63,538 nucleotides of DNA from Porphyromonas cangingivalis (GCA_945902955.1 CAMDNO010000004.1:1-63538); one strand, 5' to 3'. Shown: positions 39,831 through 50,296, numbered from the stretch's first letter. Numbers and translations are program-made. Notes: generated by a model from the letters alone, not told the origin.

Positions 39831-42800
39831 TTAGAATTTCACAGATAATCCTACCGAAGTGGTACGTAAAGCAGAATATATACCTTCGTAAGTAGTACCA
39901 CTAAATGTTTGACGTGGATCCATTCCTTGACGAGCAGTTAATAGGAATAAATTATCTGTAGTAGCATATAATCTTACTGATTCGATTTTTACCGAGTTTA
40001 ACATTTTCTTAGGTAATGTGTAACCTAAAGTTACATTCTTAATACTAAAGAAAGAAGCACTTGTAAGAAAGCGTGAAGAAGTAGCATTTACATTTTGATC
40101 ACTTGTAGAAACTCTAGGTACATCTGTCTCTGTATTTGTAGGAGTCCAACGTTTGTAGATATCTTTATTCCAGTTTGAACCAGCAGTACCACCACTCATT
40201 TGGCGAGCATAAGTTGCATCGTAAATCCAGCCACCTACTTGGAAAGCAGTTTGAGCACTTAAATCAAAGCCATAAGCCGTTAGGTTAGTCGAAAAACCAC
40301 CATATAAATCAGGTATGGCAGATTTGCCTGTTTCGTAACGTTTAGCTTCTGAGTATAAGCTTGTTTTCACTTTTTCAGTTTTATCTACACCATCAACTGT
40401 AGTAGTTACATCTTTGTACCATTGAGCTTTACCAGTAAGTGGATCAACTCCAGCATACTCATAGTCGTAGAAGTCGTACAAGGTACCACCCACTTTTCTC
40501 CAATAACTACCAGCGATATATCCTTTAGGATCTTTATCATCGGGTACTTTAGTCAACTCATTTTTATAAGCAGTTACATTGAACGAAACATCCCATTTCA
40601 CATTACGTGATTTTACAATATCAACAATCAATTCTGCTTCTATACCTGTATTCTTCATATCAATCTGATTATCCCAAATCCAAGTTGGAGTACCTCCAGA
40701 TGCTGGAAGTGGCTTTTGATAAATCATATCTTTTGTTTCTTTGATAAAGAAATCGGCAGTTAAAGTAATTCTTTCAAATAATCCCAAATCGATACCTGCA
40801 TTAAAGTTGTTCGACTTTTCCCAAGTTAAATCCGGAGAACCACGATACGAAAGAATTGGAGAAGAGTAGCTACCATCACTTACAAGGGTGTATTGATCAA
40901 GATATAAGTTCGACCCTCCAATACCATCATTACCTTGTGTACCATAACTTGCACGGATTTTAAGAATGTCGATAGCATCAACGTCATTTAAAAAGCTCTC
41001 TTTTTTTGCTATCCAAGATGCACCAGTTGACCAAAAATTACCCCAACGCACATCCGGGTGGAATTTCGAAGAAGCATCGCGGCGGAAACTTCCTGAAACA
41101 TTGTACTTTTCTGCGTAACTATATTCAACTCTCGACAAATATCCTTCAAGACGATATTGTTGAGTAAACGAAGTTAATCCAGAAGTGGCACCAGCATTAG
41201 CAAATTCAGGATTATACGGGTCATAATAATGCATTTTTTGACCTTCGAGATACCAAATGTCATCAGATTTAGTTTCGTGACCTAACAATAGGCTAATATC
41301 ATGTAAACCAACTTTCTTATTATAGTTCAACAATTGATTAAAATTGAGTGCTTCGTATCGTTGTGCCGTTTTATAACCTATACCATTGTAGTTTTTCCCG
41401 TCACCTTGTAATGGATTTGTAAAATCAGTAGCAACATAGTTAAAAACATCGTAACCACCATTCAAAGTCAATTTAAAATCTTTCAAAAATTTAATTTCAG
41501 TATAAATTCTCGACGATAAATTGTCGAGCATAATATTGTTACTATCATAACTTAATTTATACATTGGATTTTGTTCTCCGGCATAAGCACGTGTGTTGGT
41601 GCTTGGTAAGCCATTGGCAATATTACTTGAACCAAAGTCGTATTGTTGTACACCAGAAGCATCTAAAATAGGAGCTCCGGTTGCCAAATCATATTTATAA
41701 ATTGGGTAAATAGGTGCTGCATTTTGAGAGAAGTTAAATATATTTGAATAATTTGAACCACCATCACTTGCAACTGGTGAATTGCTTTGCGTTTTAGCGT
41801 ATGCAATATTAACCCCAAGTTTGATGTTATCGTTTACTTTTTGATCCACTTTCAAACGGGTACTTAAACGACTGAAGTTTGAATTAATAACATAACCTTC
41901 GTCATTCAAATACGAAGCAGACATATAGGCCGTTGTATTATCGTTACCACCAGATACATTCAAGTTGTATTCCTGTTTCACACCATTTCTAAAAGGATCA
42001 GTCAACCAGCTATCATTCCATTTTTTTTGGGTTGCATTTGGATTTAGCTTACCCGAAATAGGATCAATTAATGCATTATCAGCAACGCCCGAATAAATAT
42101 TATAGCCAAGATGTTTCGAAATCAGCTCATTAGCAACCTGATTAGATGCTGTATAATAATCAGCTCCTCCTTCAACTAAACTATTGCGAATGGCTTCGAA
42201 AGACATTTCGTAATAATCGCCTGGGCTCGTAATAACATTATAAGCTGGAACGGCTCTTGAATTACTACCAACACGTGTTTCGAGAGATACTTTAGTTTCT
42301 CCTTTAACACCTTTTTTAGTTGTGATTAAAACCACACCATTTGAACCGCGAGCTCCATACATAGAGTTTGCAGCAGCATCCTTTAACACATTAAGGGTTT
42401 CGATATCCTGATTATTTATGGTATTTAATGAACCTTCGTAAGGCACACCATCAACAATAATAAGGGGAGCTTGACTTGCAGATACCGAACCTAAACCACG
42501 AATACGAATTGCAGCCGAAGATCCTGGCTGACCCGAAGAACTTGAAGTTTGAACACCAGCCATAGCACCTTCGAGCGCTTTTGTTACGTTTGATGTTTCT
42601 AATTTTGAAAGTTTGTCGCCTTTAATAGTAGTAACAGCCCCTGTAAACGATTTTTTTGACGTACTGCCATACGCAATAACTAAAAACTCGTCGAGCTCAG
42701 AAGCTCCAACTTCTAAATTAACAACCATATTGTTTTTTGCTTCTACTTCAACAGTTTTCATACCTACGTACGAAATAATTAAAGTTTTCTGGGCGCCCTG

Positions 42801-42995
42801 CAATGTTAGAGCAAAATCTCCATCAACACCTGTAATTGTACCAGTCGAGGTTCCTTTAACCATAACGGTTGCCCCAATAATCGGTTCCCCATTCTCAGCC
42901 GATAGCACTTTACCGCTAACGGATTTCGACTGAGCATTAACCAAACCCACACCTATCAAAAACAGACAGGCCCATAAGAACGTTAGTTTTCTCAT
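39831..42995 (-). CDS. SusC/RagA family TonB-linked outer membrane protein
   Basis: 1054 aa; VSGKVLSAENGEPIIGATVMVKGTSTGTITGVDGDF; plug SMYGARGSNGVVLITTKKG. Confidence 0.96.
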   Translation of the reverse strand: MRKLTFLWACLFLIGVGLVNAQSKSVSGKVLSAENGEPIIGATVMVKGTSTGTITGVDGDFALTLQGAQKTLIISYVGMKTVEVEAKNNMVVNLEVGASELDEFLVIAYGSTSKKSFTGAVTTIKGDKLSKLETSNVTKALEGAMAGVQTSSSSGQPGSSAAIRIRGLGSVSASQAPLIIVDGVPYEGSLNTINNQDIETLNVLKDAAANSMYGARGSNGVVLITTKKGVKGETKVSLETRVGSNSRAVPAYNVITSPGDYYEMSFEAIRNSLVEGGADYYTASNQVANELISKHLGYNIYSGVADNALIDPISGKLNPNATQKKWNDSWLTDPFRNGVKQEYNLNVSGGNDNTTAYMSASYLNDEGYVINSNFSRLSTRLKVDQKVNDNIKLGVNIAYAKTQSNSPVASDGGSNYSNIFNFSQNAAPIYPIYKYDLATGAPILDASGVQQYDFGSSNIANGLPSTNTRAYAGEQNPMYKLSYDSNNIMLDNLSSRIYTEIKFLKDFKLTLNGGYDVFNYVATDFTNPLQGDGKNYNGIGYKTAQRYEALNFNQLLNYNKKVGLHDISLLLGHETKSDDIWYLEGQKMHYYDPYNPEFANAGATSGLTSFTQQYRLEGYLSRVEYSYAEKYNVSGSFRRDASSKFHPDVRWGNFWSTGASWIAKKESFLNDVDAIDILKIRASYGTQGNDGIGGSNLYLDQYTLVSDGSYSSPILSYRGSPDLTWEKSNNFNAGIDLGLFERITLTADFFIKETKDMIYQKPLPASGGTPTWIWDNQIDMKNTGIEAELIVDIVKSRNVKWDVSFNVTAYKNELTKVPDDKDPKGYIAGSYWRKVGGTLYDFYDYEYAGVDPLTGKAQWYKDVTTTVDGVDKTEKVKTSLYSEAKRYETGKSAIPDLYGGFSTNLTAYGFDLSAQTAFQVGGWIYDATYARQMSGGTAGSNWNKDIYKRWTPTNTETDVPRVSTSDQNVNATSSRFLTSASFFSIKNVTLGYTLPKKMLNSVKIESVRLYATTDNLFLLTARQGMDPRQTFSGTTYEGIYSALRTTSVGLSVKF

Positions 42996-43063
42996 AAATT
43001 TAACATTTTTGTTTATAAATCATTTAATTGCGCTTTTTAACCGAATTTTATAAAACGAGGGTG

Positions 43064-43094
43064 CAAATATAGAACTTTACTTTCTAAAAAACAA
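43064..43094 (-). promoter_or_regulatory. Bacteroidota-type promoter for SusC at 42995
   Basis: Minus strand TTG (43094..43092)-N20-TATATTTG (43071..43064). Confidence 0.78.
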
Positions 43095-43782
43095 GCTTTT
43101 TTGATGACATATTGCAAAATTATTCATTTTATTGAAAGTAAAATGACACTTTAAAAGTAGTTTTTATTCCTAAAAGTAATAAATAATGACGTTATATAAG
43201 ACCAAAGAACATCATAAGCCGTTAGTATATATTGCTAAATATCAATTACATATAGTAAATAATAGAAAAAATACGATTTAATTAATTCTTTTATTACAAT
43301 ATGTCAATTTGCAATTGAAATTATACGCCAAAATATTTATTAATACCTTAAATTAATTTGGTTTATTGGCGTACAAATTTTACAATTTTAGTTAATCGCA
43401 TTAATAATAATGATTTTTGGAAGCATTTTGTTCAGTACACTGTTATCAATTTTTCAATTAAATGACAAAAAAGTTGCATTTTCGATACAAATAATAATTT
43501 TTAACCATAAAAGGTTACAAAGAATCACAAAAGAAGATTTTTAGCCACTCCGATGTCTATCGGTTAAATTCAATAGAAAAACAATGAAGGAAAATTAATA
43601 CATAAGCACAATTTAGAGAATTCTCAATAATTGAGAATATAACTTTTGTGTTCATTGTGGTTTAAATCCGTAAAGAAATAATTGATTTTTTAATTCTGCT
43701 TGCTATAATTATTCTTTTGTTAAGGCATATTTAGTTTAAAATCAATCAGATTGTATTATTTTTGCAGCGTAATTCTATCAAA

Positions 43783-43992
43783 ATGGTAAAAAAAATACTT
43801 TCACCCACCCCAAAACGCATCTCGAATCGGACGCATAATCATGCTTTTACGCTCAACGACGACGAAAACAAAGCGCTCTACCGCTATTTGAAAAAATACA
43901 AGGTTGCAAATAAAGCCAAATTTATTCGCGAAACATTAATGGTTGCCATTATCCGCAAAATGGAAGAAGACCACCCAAGGTTGTTTGATTGA
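43783..43992 (+). CDS. Small basic protein, possibly ribbon-helix-helix-like
   Basis: In-frame ATG at 43783 (MVKKILSPTPKRISNRTHNHAFTLNDDENKALYRYLKKYKVANKAKFIRETLMVAIIRKM); the track's ATG at 43762 overlaps a TATTTTTG -7-like box. Confidence 0.65.
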   Translation: MVKKILSPTPKRISNRTHNHAFTLNDDENKALYRYLKKYKVANKAKFIRETLMVAIIRKMEEDHPRLFD

Positions 43993-44070
43993 TGCCCCCT
44001 ACCCCCAAAGAGGAACGATATTGGCACGAAATTTGGAAGATTTGGAACTCAATTTATGTGAATAAAAAGT

Positions 44071-45567
44071 ATGAGAAAGAGTATAGTATTGATTTTGAGT
44101 ATTATTACAATAGGAGTTAACGCAAATTCGGCTACTTTAATAACCGATTCGGTGACAACGGCAGTCATCGATTCGGTGCCAGCACAACTGATTGATATCG
44201 ACGCAGCATTAGAAGGATTGATATCAAAACCTGCTTCAGTTCAAGCAGTTATGGCCTCGATGAAAGACAGTGCAATTGTTGCAGCTCCAGATACATTAGA
44301 AGTTCCTGAACCTCCGCTACGAGTAATAGATGCTAAAACCTTACGCGAAGAGATTGACAAAATTATCCACAATGTGCCCTTAGTGCAAATAGACACTTTA
44401 CTTTCCGAAAATAATTTTTTATTTTTACCATTGGTTTTGCGCAAATATCCTTTCCCATTTGATTATCGAAAAAGTTTGTTGAGCTATACCATATATATAG
44501 GTAAAAATCCAACCACATTGGGTAATTACAAAATGTGCGCACCCGAAATTGAAAAAGATATGGATTTTTTGCTTAAAATGCGACAAAATGCACTTCAATA
44601 TATTGTTGTAACACAGCCCGAGCTGATACTATACCGCGAAGACGAACTTCCAAACACAGCAGATGTAAGAAATGCACTCATCGATGTTGATTATACGCGT
44701 AATATAAAATTTGTGGACGATGAAAAAATGACTCCCCGTGCACGTCGAAATATGGTTATAGAAAAAGCCAAATTAGGACCTTGGACGCATAAAGCAAATG
44801 CTTATCTACAATTTTCGCAAAACTATGTATCGCAAAACTGGCATCAAGGTGGTAGCGATAATATTGCTATTTTGGGCACATTGAGTGGGAAGTTGAATTA
44901 TGATGACAAAGCAAATATCCAATGGGAAAACTCAGCGGAATGGCGTGCAGGATTCAATTCTATTGAAGGGGATACCATCCGTGCATTAAATACAAACGAT
45001 GATATATTTAGGGTAAATAGCAAATTAGGTATAAAAGCGGGAGGTGCATTTTTCTATTCGGGCCTATTCGATTTTGCAACACCATTGTTCGAGACTTATA
45101 AAGGGGTTAATTCAACGGTTCTGAAAGCTGCCTTTCTTACGCCCGTAAGACTAAATATTAGTGCCGGGCTCGATTACAAATACAAAAAGCTTTTATCAGT
45201 TATGTTATCGCCGCTTTCGTATAAATATATTCATTTGAATAGTTCGAAAGTAGACCCTAAACTTTTTGGTATAAAAACCGGAGAGAATGTATTGAGCGAA
45301 ATTGGTAGTTCGCTACGCATACAGGCAAATTATGCTCCAAGCCGCGAAATGACTTTCGATAGTAAATTCTCGTTTTACACCAACTATACCAAAGTGGAAA
45401 TAGACTGGGAAATAATCGGCAACTTTCAGCTAAACAGGTTTTTATCAACGCGTATTATAATAAATCCACGCTACGACAATACGGTAATAATGACTGGTGG
45501 TGAAAAAGCCAAGTTGCAGTTTAAAGAATTACTGACATTCGGTTTGTCGTACCGATTACTAAATTAA
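44071..45567 (+). CDS. DUF3078 family outer-membrane protein
   Basis: 498 aa; signal peptide; FSQNYVSQNWHQGGSDNIAILGTLSGKLNYDDK...WENSAEWRAGF; C-terminal barrel-like strands. Confidence 0.85.
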   Translation: MRKSIVLILSIITIGVNANSATLITDSVTTAVIDSVPAQLIDIDAALEGLISKPASVQAVMASMKDSAIVAAPDTLEVPEPPLRVIDAKTLREEIDKIIHNVPLVQIDTLLSENNFLFLPLVLRKYPFPFDYRKSLLSYTIYIGKNPTTLGNYKMCAPEIEKDMDFLLKMRQNALQYIVVTQPELILYREDELPNTADVRNALIDVDYTRNIKFVDDEKMTPRARRNMVIEKAKLGPWTHKANAYLQFSQNYVSQNWHQGGSDNIAILGTLSGKLNYDDKANIQWENSAEWRAGFNSIEGDTIRALNTNDDIFRVNSKLGIKAGGAFFYSGLFDFATPLFETYKGVNSTVLKAAFLTPVRLNISAGLDYKYKKLLSVMLSPLSYKYIHLNSSKVDPKLFGIKTGENVLSEIGSSLRIQANYAPSREMTFDSKFSFYTNYTKVEIDWEIIGNFQLNRFLSTRIIINPRYDNTVIMTGGEKAKLQFKELLTFGLSYRLLN

Positions 45568-46103
45568 TCGAACTTTTTGTGCCAGGCATCAAACTTAGCA
45601 ACCTGAGAATCGCCATAGCGAGCAAGATCTTTGCGAATTTTTTCTACCGAGTGAGTCTGCGAAAGTTTCGATTTCGAAAAAAACTTATCGGCATAGCAAA
45701 TCACTTGTTCTTCGAGCGATTCCGGTGTGAAATCCTGGTGCGGTAATGATAAATTACTATTCACTATCATTTCTTTGGTCAAACCCGTTCCCGTATGTCG
45801 CTCACAAACTCTTGCATGGCGTGGCAAACCCTCTGCCCGAAGCAATTGTGCGCCTAAATAACCATGCTCAATGTATTTGTGCCTACCTTTGCAATGAATA
45901 CCCTGAGCATCGCATTTAAAAATACCGATGTCATGCAAAAGCGAAGCTTCCCTAACAAATTGAGTATCTAAGTTGAACTCTGGATGCTTTTTGGCTATTT
46001 CCAACGCTTTATCGCGCACTTGTTCGCTATGTGTTTTTAAAATAAAATAAATATCCGTATCTTTCGGATAGTATTTTTCAATAATTTTGTACGGGTCGAG
46101 CAT
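45564..46103 (-). CDS. HD-domain phosphohydrolase
   Basis: 179 aa; REASLLHDIGIFKC (HD motif), KYIEHGYLGAQLLRAEG. Confidence 0.87.
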   Translation of the reverse strand: MLDPYKIIEKYYPKDTDIYFILKTHSEQVRDKALEIAKKHPEFNLDTQFVREASLLHDIGIFKCDAQGIHCKGRHKYIEHGYLGAQLLRAEGLPRHARVCERHTGTGLTKEMIVNSNLSLPHQDFTPESLEEQVICYADKFFSKSKLSQTHSVEKIRKDLARYGDSQVAKFDAWHKKFD

Positions 46104-46161
46104 GGGAGAAAGTTATAAATTAGAAATTAGAAATTACAAAAATACAAAGTTATAAAGTTAT

Positions 46162-46347
46162 AAGTAATTGAAGATATTTAATGATATATTTTATTCTGAC
46201 CCCCAACCCCCAAAGGGGGCTAAGACATATTCTCCACAAAAGATACGAGAAATTAAAGATACTGAGTCTTAAAGCCCCCTTTGGGGGTTGGGGGTCATAT
46301 TACAAATAATTTAAGAAACATATCAATAATAAATCTCACTTACTTAA
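46162..46347. repeat. GC-rich inverted-repeat intergenic element, copy C
   Basis: Near-identical to copy A, including AAGTAATTGAAGATATTTAATGATAT start and TCTCACTTACTTAA end. Confidence 0.92.
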
Positions 46348-46417
46348 TAAATAAATAGAAATATCAAAACTGAAACATTTTTTCAATCAATATTGTTTAA
46401 AAACAAAAAAAACATAC

Positions 46418-46867
46418 ATGAAACCGGAAAACACAAACGATTTTGTAAACAATCTATGCAAAAACACCCTAATGGAACACTTAGGGATGCAATTTATAGA
46501 AGTAGCAGCAGGAAAAGTGGTTGCAACCATGCCCGTTGATAATCGCACAGTTCAACCTATGGGGCGATTGCATGGCGGCGCTACGGTGGCTTTAGCTGAA
46601 TCGATTGGTAGCATTGGATCTTCGTTTTTGGTCGACAACGAAAAATTTCATGTTCTTGGGGTCGAAATAAGCGCCAGCCACATTGGCACAACTTCCGAAA
46701 ACGAAGTGATAGCAGTTGGTACATTAATTCATCATGGAAAATCGTCGCACGTTTGGGAAATCAAAGTGCAAGATAAAAATGATAAACTTATTTCGCTTTG
46801 CCGACTTACCTGTCGGATTATACCAAAAAGAATTTTAACCACATTAGTCACAATAGAAATCAAATAG
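46418..46867 (+). CDS. menI: Hotdog-fold thioesterase (PaaI/MenI-like)
   Basis: 149 aa; MGRLHGGATVALAESIGSIGS, GVEISASHIG; directly upstream of menF. Confidence 0.8.
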   Translation: MKPENTNDFVNNLCKNTLMEHLGMQFIEVAAGKVVATMPVDNRTVQPMGRLHGGATVALAESIGSIGSSFLVDNEKFHVLGVEISASHIGTTSENEVIAVGTLIHHGKSSHVWEIKVQDKNDKLISLCRLTCRIIPKRILTTLVTIEIK

Positions 46868-46963
46868 TAAAAATATAAGAAAACAAATTAGGTAAAATAA
46901 CTCATAGTATTTCGATGGGCAGATACGCATAACCAAAATCAAATTATCCCTATTGTTTCTATT

Positions 46964-48118
46964 GTGGTTCAAAAAACAAAAAAAATGAATAGTAAACCCG
47001 ATTTTTTACCATCATTAGCCGCTTTGCAGTCTATCTGCCATCGTCGAAATATACCTTTTGTTTCGTACCGATTGCCACAACAATCAACCATAAACACATT
47101 GGTTCAATACCAATCGTGGCCAAAAGAGATTGATAATTTCGAAGAGCTAAATACAGCAAATGGTTTTGTCATCTCTCCATTTTTGCAAAAAACGGATGGC
47201 AAAACCTATTTGCTTCAACCCGATTTGACGTTTAGCAATAATGAAGTTACAGCTGCAACAATTGACAAATTGAGCAGAAATGAAACTTTCGCATCGGAAT
47301 TACAGATAGATGAAACTAATTTTGATACAACCACTAAAGAGGCATTTGAAAATAATGTAAACATTGCCATTGAAGCCATCAACAAAGGGAAATTTCGAAA
47401 AGTAGTAGTTTCAAAAACCCACTTGATGGACAAGCCAGAAGATTTTTGGGCACCACTTTTTTTTCAAAAACTGTGTAAACTTTATCCCAATGCGTATATT
47501 TATTTTTTTCAAATGCCAAGAGCAGGTTGCTGGATAGGCGCTACACCTGAGCCATTACTTGTTACCGAAAACGACCTAATGCGCACCGTTTCGCTGGCTG
47601 GCACACAAGCTTTTACAGGTTTAGCTATCGAAGAGTATGGATGGTCGGAAAAAGAATTGGATGAACAAGCAATAGTAACCAATTTTATTGCTCAAACATT
47701 AACAGAATCAGGAATTAGCTCATTTACAAAATCAGAAGTCGAAAATTACAGAGCTGCTAATCTTGTTCACTTAAAATCTGGTTTTCAATTCAAAAAAACA
47801 GAGATTGAAAACGACCTATCAAAACTCATAACAGCCTTGCATCCAACGCCATCTGTGGGCGGTTTGCCAAGAACAAATGCCATTGATTTTATTTTGCAAA
47901 ACGAAAATCACAAACGTAGCTATTATACCGGATTTTTGGGTACGCTCAGCACGGAAAATGGCTGTCAGCTTTTCGTCAATTTGCGGTGCATGCAACTTTT
48001 CGGCAATGAAATTTTGTTGTATAGCGGAGCCGGAATCACAGCCTCGTCGGTTGCCGAAAAAGAATGGACTGAAACGGAGAATAAACTGATGACGTTGAAA
48101 GAAGTAATTATCAACTAA
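46964..48118 (+). CDS. menF: Isochorismate synthase
   Basis: 384 aa chorismate-binding enzyme; GKFRKVVVSKTHLMD, GATPEPLLV, LHPTPSVGGLPR, YTGFLGTLS, YSGAGITASSVAEKEWTETENKL. Confidence 0.9.
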   Translation: MVQKTKKMNSKPDFLPSLAALQSICHRRNIPFVSYRLPQQSTINTLVQYQSWPKEIDNFEELNTANGFVISPFLQKTDGKTYLLQPDLTFSNNEVTAATIDKLSRNETFASELQIDETNFDTTTKEAFENNVNIAIEAINKGKFRKVVVSKTHLMDKPEDFWAPLFFQKLCKLYPNAYIYFFQMPRAGCWIGATPEPLLVTENDLMRTVSLAGTQAFTGLAIEEYGWSEKELDEQAIVTNFIAQTLTESGISSFTKSEVENYRAANLVHLKSGFQFKKTEIENDLSKLITALHPTPSVGGLPRTNAIDFILQNENHKRSYYTGFLGTLSTENGCQLFVNLRCMQLFGNEILLYSGAGITASSVAEKEWTETENKLMTLKEVIIN

Positions 48119-48122
48119 TAAA

Positions 48123-49514
48123 TTAATATCCCAAAATCTTCAACATCGATTTGTAGCTTTGTTCTTTGGCAAAAAGCTTTGTAAAGTATTCGCCATCTTC
48201 GTCTTTGTCAATAATTACCAATTTAGGTGCAGGAATAAGGCAGTGCTGTATGCCACCAAAGCCGCTAAGCGATTCCTGATAAGCTCCGGTGTGGAAAAAA
48301 CCTATATATTGCTCACGATCCTCTTGCATTTTTGGAAGAAAAATAGCATTCGAATGCACTTCGGCATTATAAAAATCTTCGCTATCGCAGGTCAAACCAC
48401 CTAAGTTCACGCGTTCGTATTCCGATTCCCAATTATTAATTGCCAAAAACACATAGCGCTGATTGATAGCCCAAGTATCGGGCAATGTGGTCATAAACGA
48501 GCTATCAATCATATTCCAAAGCTCACGGTCGTTTTGTTTTTTCTGATTTACAATTGAATAAAGCATAGCACCACTTTCGCCAACAGTATACGAACCAAAT
48601 TCGGTAAAGATATGTGGTTCGGGTACAGCATGTTGCTGACAAATTAGTTTTATTTGGGCTACAATTTCTTCGGCAATGTATTCGTAGTCGTAAGTCATAT
48701 CCAAATGTGTTTGAATAGGAAATCCACCACCAATATTTAAACTATCCAACTCGGGGCACTTCTTCTTCAATTCGCAATACAAGTTTACTGCTTTATTCAA
48801 TTCATTCCAATAGTAAGCAGTATCCTTTACACCTGTATTAATAAAAAAGTGTAACATTTTAAGATCAACCTGTGGGTTGTTGGCAATATTATTTAAGTAA
48901 TATGGTATAATATCCATGTATCGGATACCGAGACGCGAAGTGTAAAAATCGAACTTGGGTTCTTCTTCAGCAGCAATACGAATACCCACTTTAAACTTCA
49001 TGTCGAAATCTTTGAGTAATAAGTTCAACTCAAATTTGTTATCCAGAATTGGAACAACATTTGTAAAACCCGTTCGCATAAGGTTTTGAATGTTCTCAAC
49101 GTATTGTGGACGCTTAAAACCATTACATATCACGTATGTATCTTGTTTCAGGAAACCTTGTTCGTAAAGCGATTCCATAATATTTATATCGAAAGCCGAA
49201 GATGTTTCGAGATGTACACCGTTTTTAAGCACCTCTTCCATAACAAACGAGAAATGAGAACTTTTGGTACAATAACAATAGTTGTAATCGCCATTGTAAT
49301 CGACTTTAGCCATTGCCACATTAAACATACGGCGAGCTTTTTGAATATTCTGACCTATTTTGGGTAAATAAGCAATGCGCAATGGGGTTCCATATTGTTT
49401 AATAATATCCATCAACGGCACATCGTACCATTCCAAATCATTTTCAACTACATCAAACTCTTCGTTTGGAAATTCAAAAGTCTGTTCTATTAAGTCTTTA
49501 TACTTGTTTTTCAT
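48123..49514 (-). CDS. speA: PLP-dependent (biosynthetic) arginine decarboxylase-like protein
   Basis: 463 aa alanine-racemase-fold decarboxylase; YCTKSSHFSFVMEEVLKNGVHLETSSAFDI, LNIGGGFPIQ, FTEFGSYTVGESGAMLY. Confidence 0.82.
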   Translation of the reverse strand: MKNKYKDLIEQTFEFPNEEFDVVENDLEWYDVPLMDIIKQYGTPLRIAYLPKIGQNIQKARRMFNVAMAKVDYNGDYNYCYCTKSSHFSFVMEEVLKNGVHLETSSAFDINIMESLYEQGFLKQDTYVICNGFKRPQYVENIQNLMRTGFTNVVPILDNKFELNLLLKDFDMKFKVGIRIAAEEEPKFDFYTSRLGIRYMDIIPYYLNNIANNPQVDLKMLHFFINTGVKDTAYYWNELNKAVNLYCELKKKCPELDSLNIGGGFPIQTHLDMTYDYEYIAEEIVAQIKLICQQHAVPEPHIFTEFGSYTVGESGAMLYSIVNQKKQNDRELWNMIDSSFMTTLPDTWAINQRYVFLAINNWESEYERVNLGGLTCDSEDFYNAEVHSNAIFLPKMQEDREQYIGFFHTGAYQESLSGFGGIQHCLIPAPKLVIIDKDEDGEYFTKLFAKEQSYKSMLKILGY

Positions 49515-49811
49515 AATGTATCGACTTTAAAAGTATGTTATTTAATTCTATTAGCTATATTAAATACAATCTAAGTTATTTGGATTGAATATTTTAGTTC
49601 CACTTAAATCAATTGGATTATTTAATTTCCATTAAATGGGGATACAAAAGTAATACTTATTTTTCGAAATGAGAATATAAGAAGCAAAATGAAACAAAAG
49701 CGAAGCACCGTTTTTTGAAAAAAACACAAAATGGTATGTTATTTGTTACATATCTGCGACAACATATAGATTTTTATTGTAAAAACGTTATAAATAAACA
49801 ATTATTCAAGT

Positions 49812-50273
49812 ATGAAAAAGCAATAAATCATTTTCGCATTCGCTATTATTAGCACATCATCCATTTTCGCACAAGCCGAGCGCGCCATTGGAGTTCGTTT
49901 TGGAGCAGGTGGTGAAATATCGTATCAACAACCCTTGGGAGAAAGCAACAGAATTGAACTCGACCTTGGGTTATCGCCCGAATCGTTTGGTTTAAATGGT
50001 ATTTATCACTGGGTAAAAGATTTGTCCGACTGGACAGAAGGAATGGCGTGGTATTATGGACCAGGAGCTACCATCGGTTTTTCGAACACAAACCCCACAT
50101 ATCCAACAAGTAAACTGGCATTGGGTGTTGTTGGGCAAATTGGTTTGGAATATAAATTTGACTTTCCACTTCAATTATCTCTTGATTATCGACCAACTTT
50201 TTATTTAACAAGTAGTGCAGGTTCCGGAGGTTATTATAACGACATCTGCCTTTCGGCACGTTACCGTTTTTGA
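49812..50273 (+). pseudogene. Outer-membrane barrel-like protein with in-frame TAA at codon 5
   Basis: ATG at 49812 reads MKKQ*IIFAFAIISTSSIFAQAERAIGVRFGAGGEISYQQPLGESNRIELDLG... to the stop at 50273; the track starts only at 49935, missing the signal peptide and first strands. Confidence 0.75.
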
Positions 50274-50296
50274 AATATAAATAGACATTGTTATAG

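Noticed and set aside
46964-48118. Considered anthranilate synthase component I for the chorismate-binding enzyme
   Set aside because: Short single-domain length and adjacency to a MenI-like hotdog thioesterase favour isochorismate synthase.
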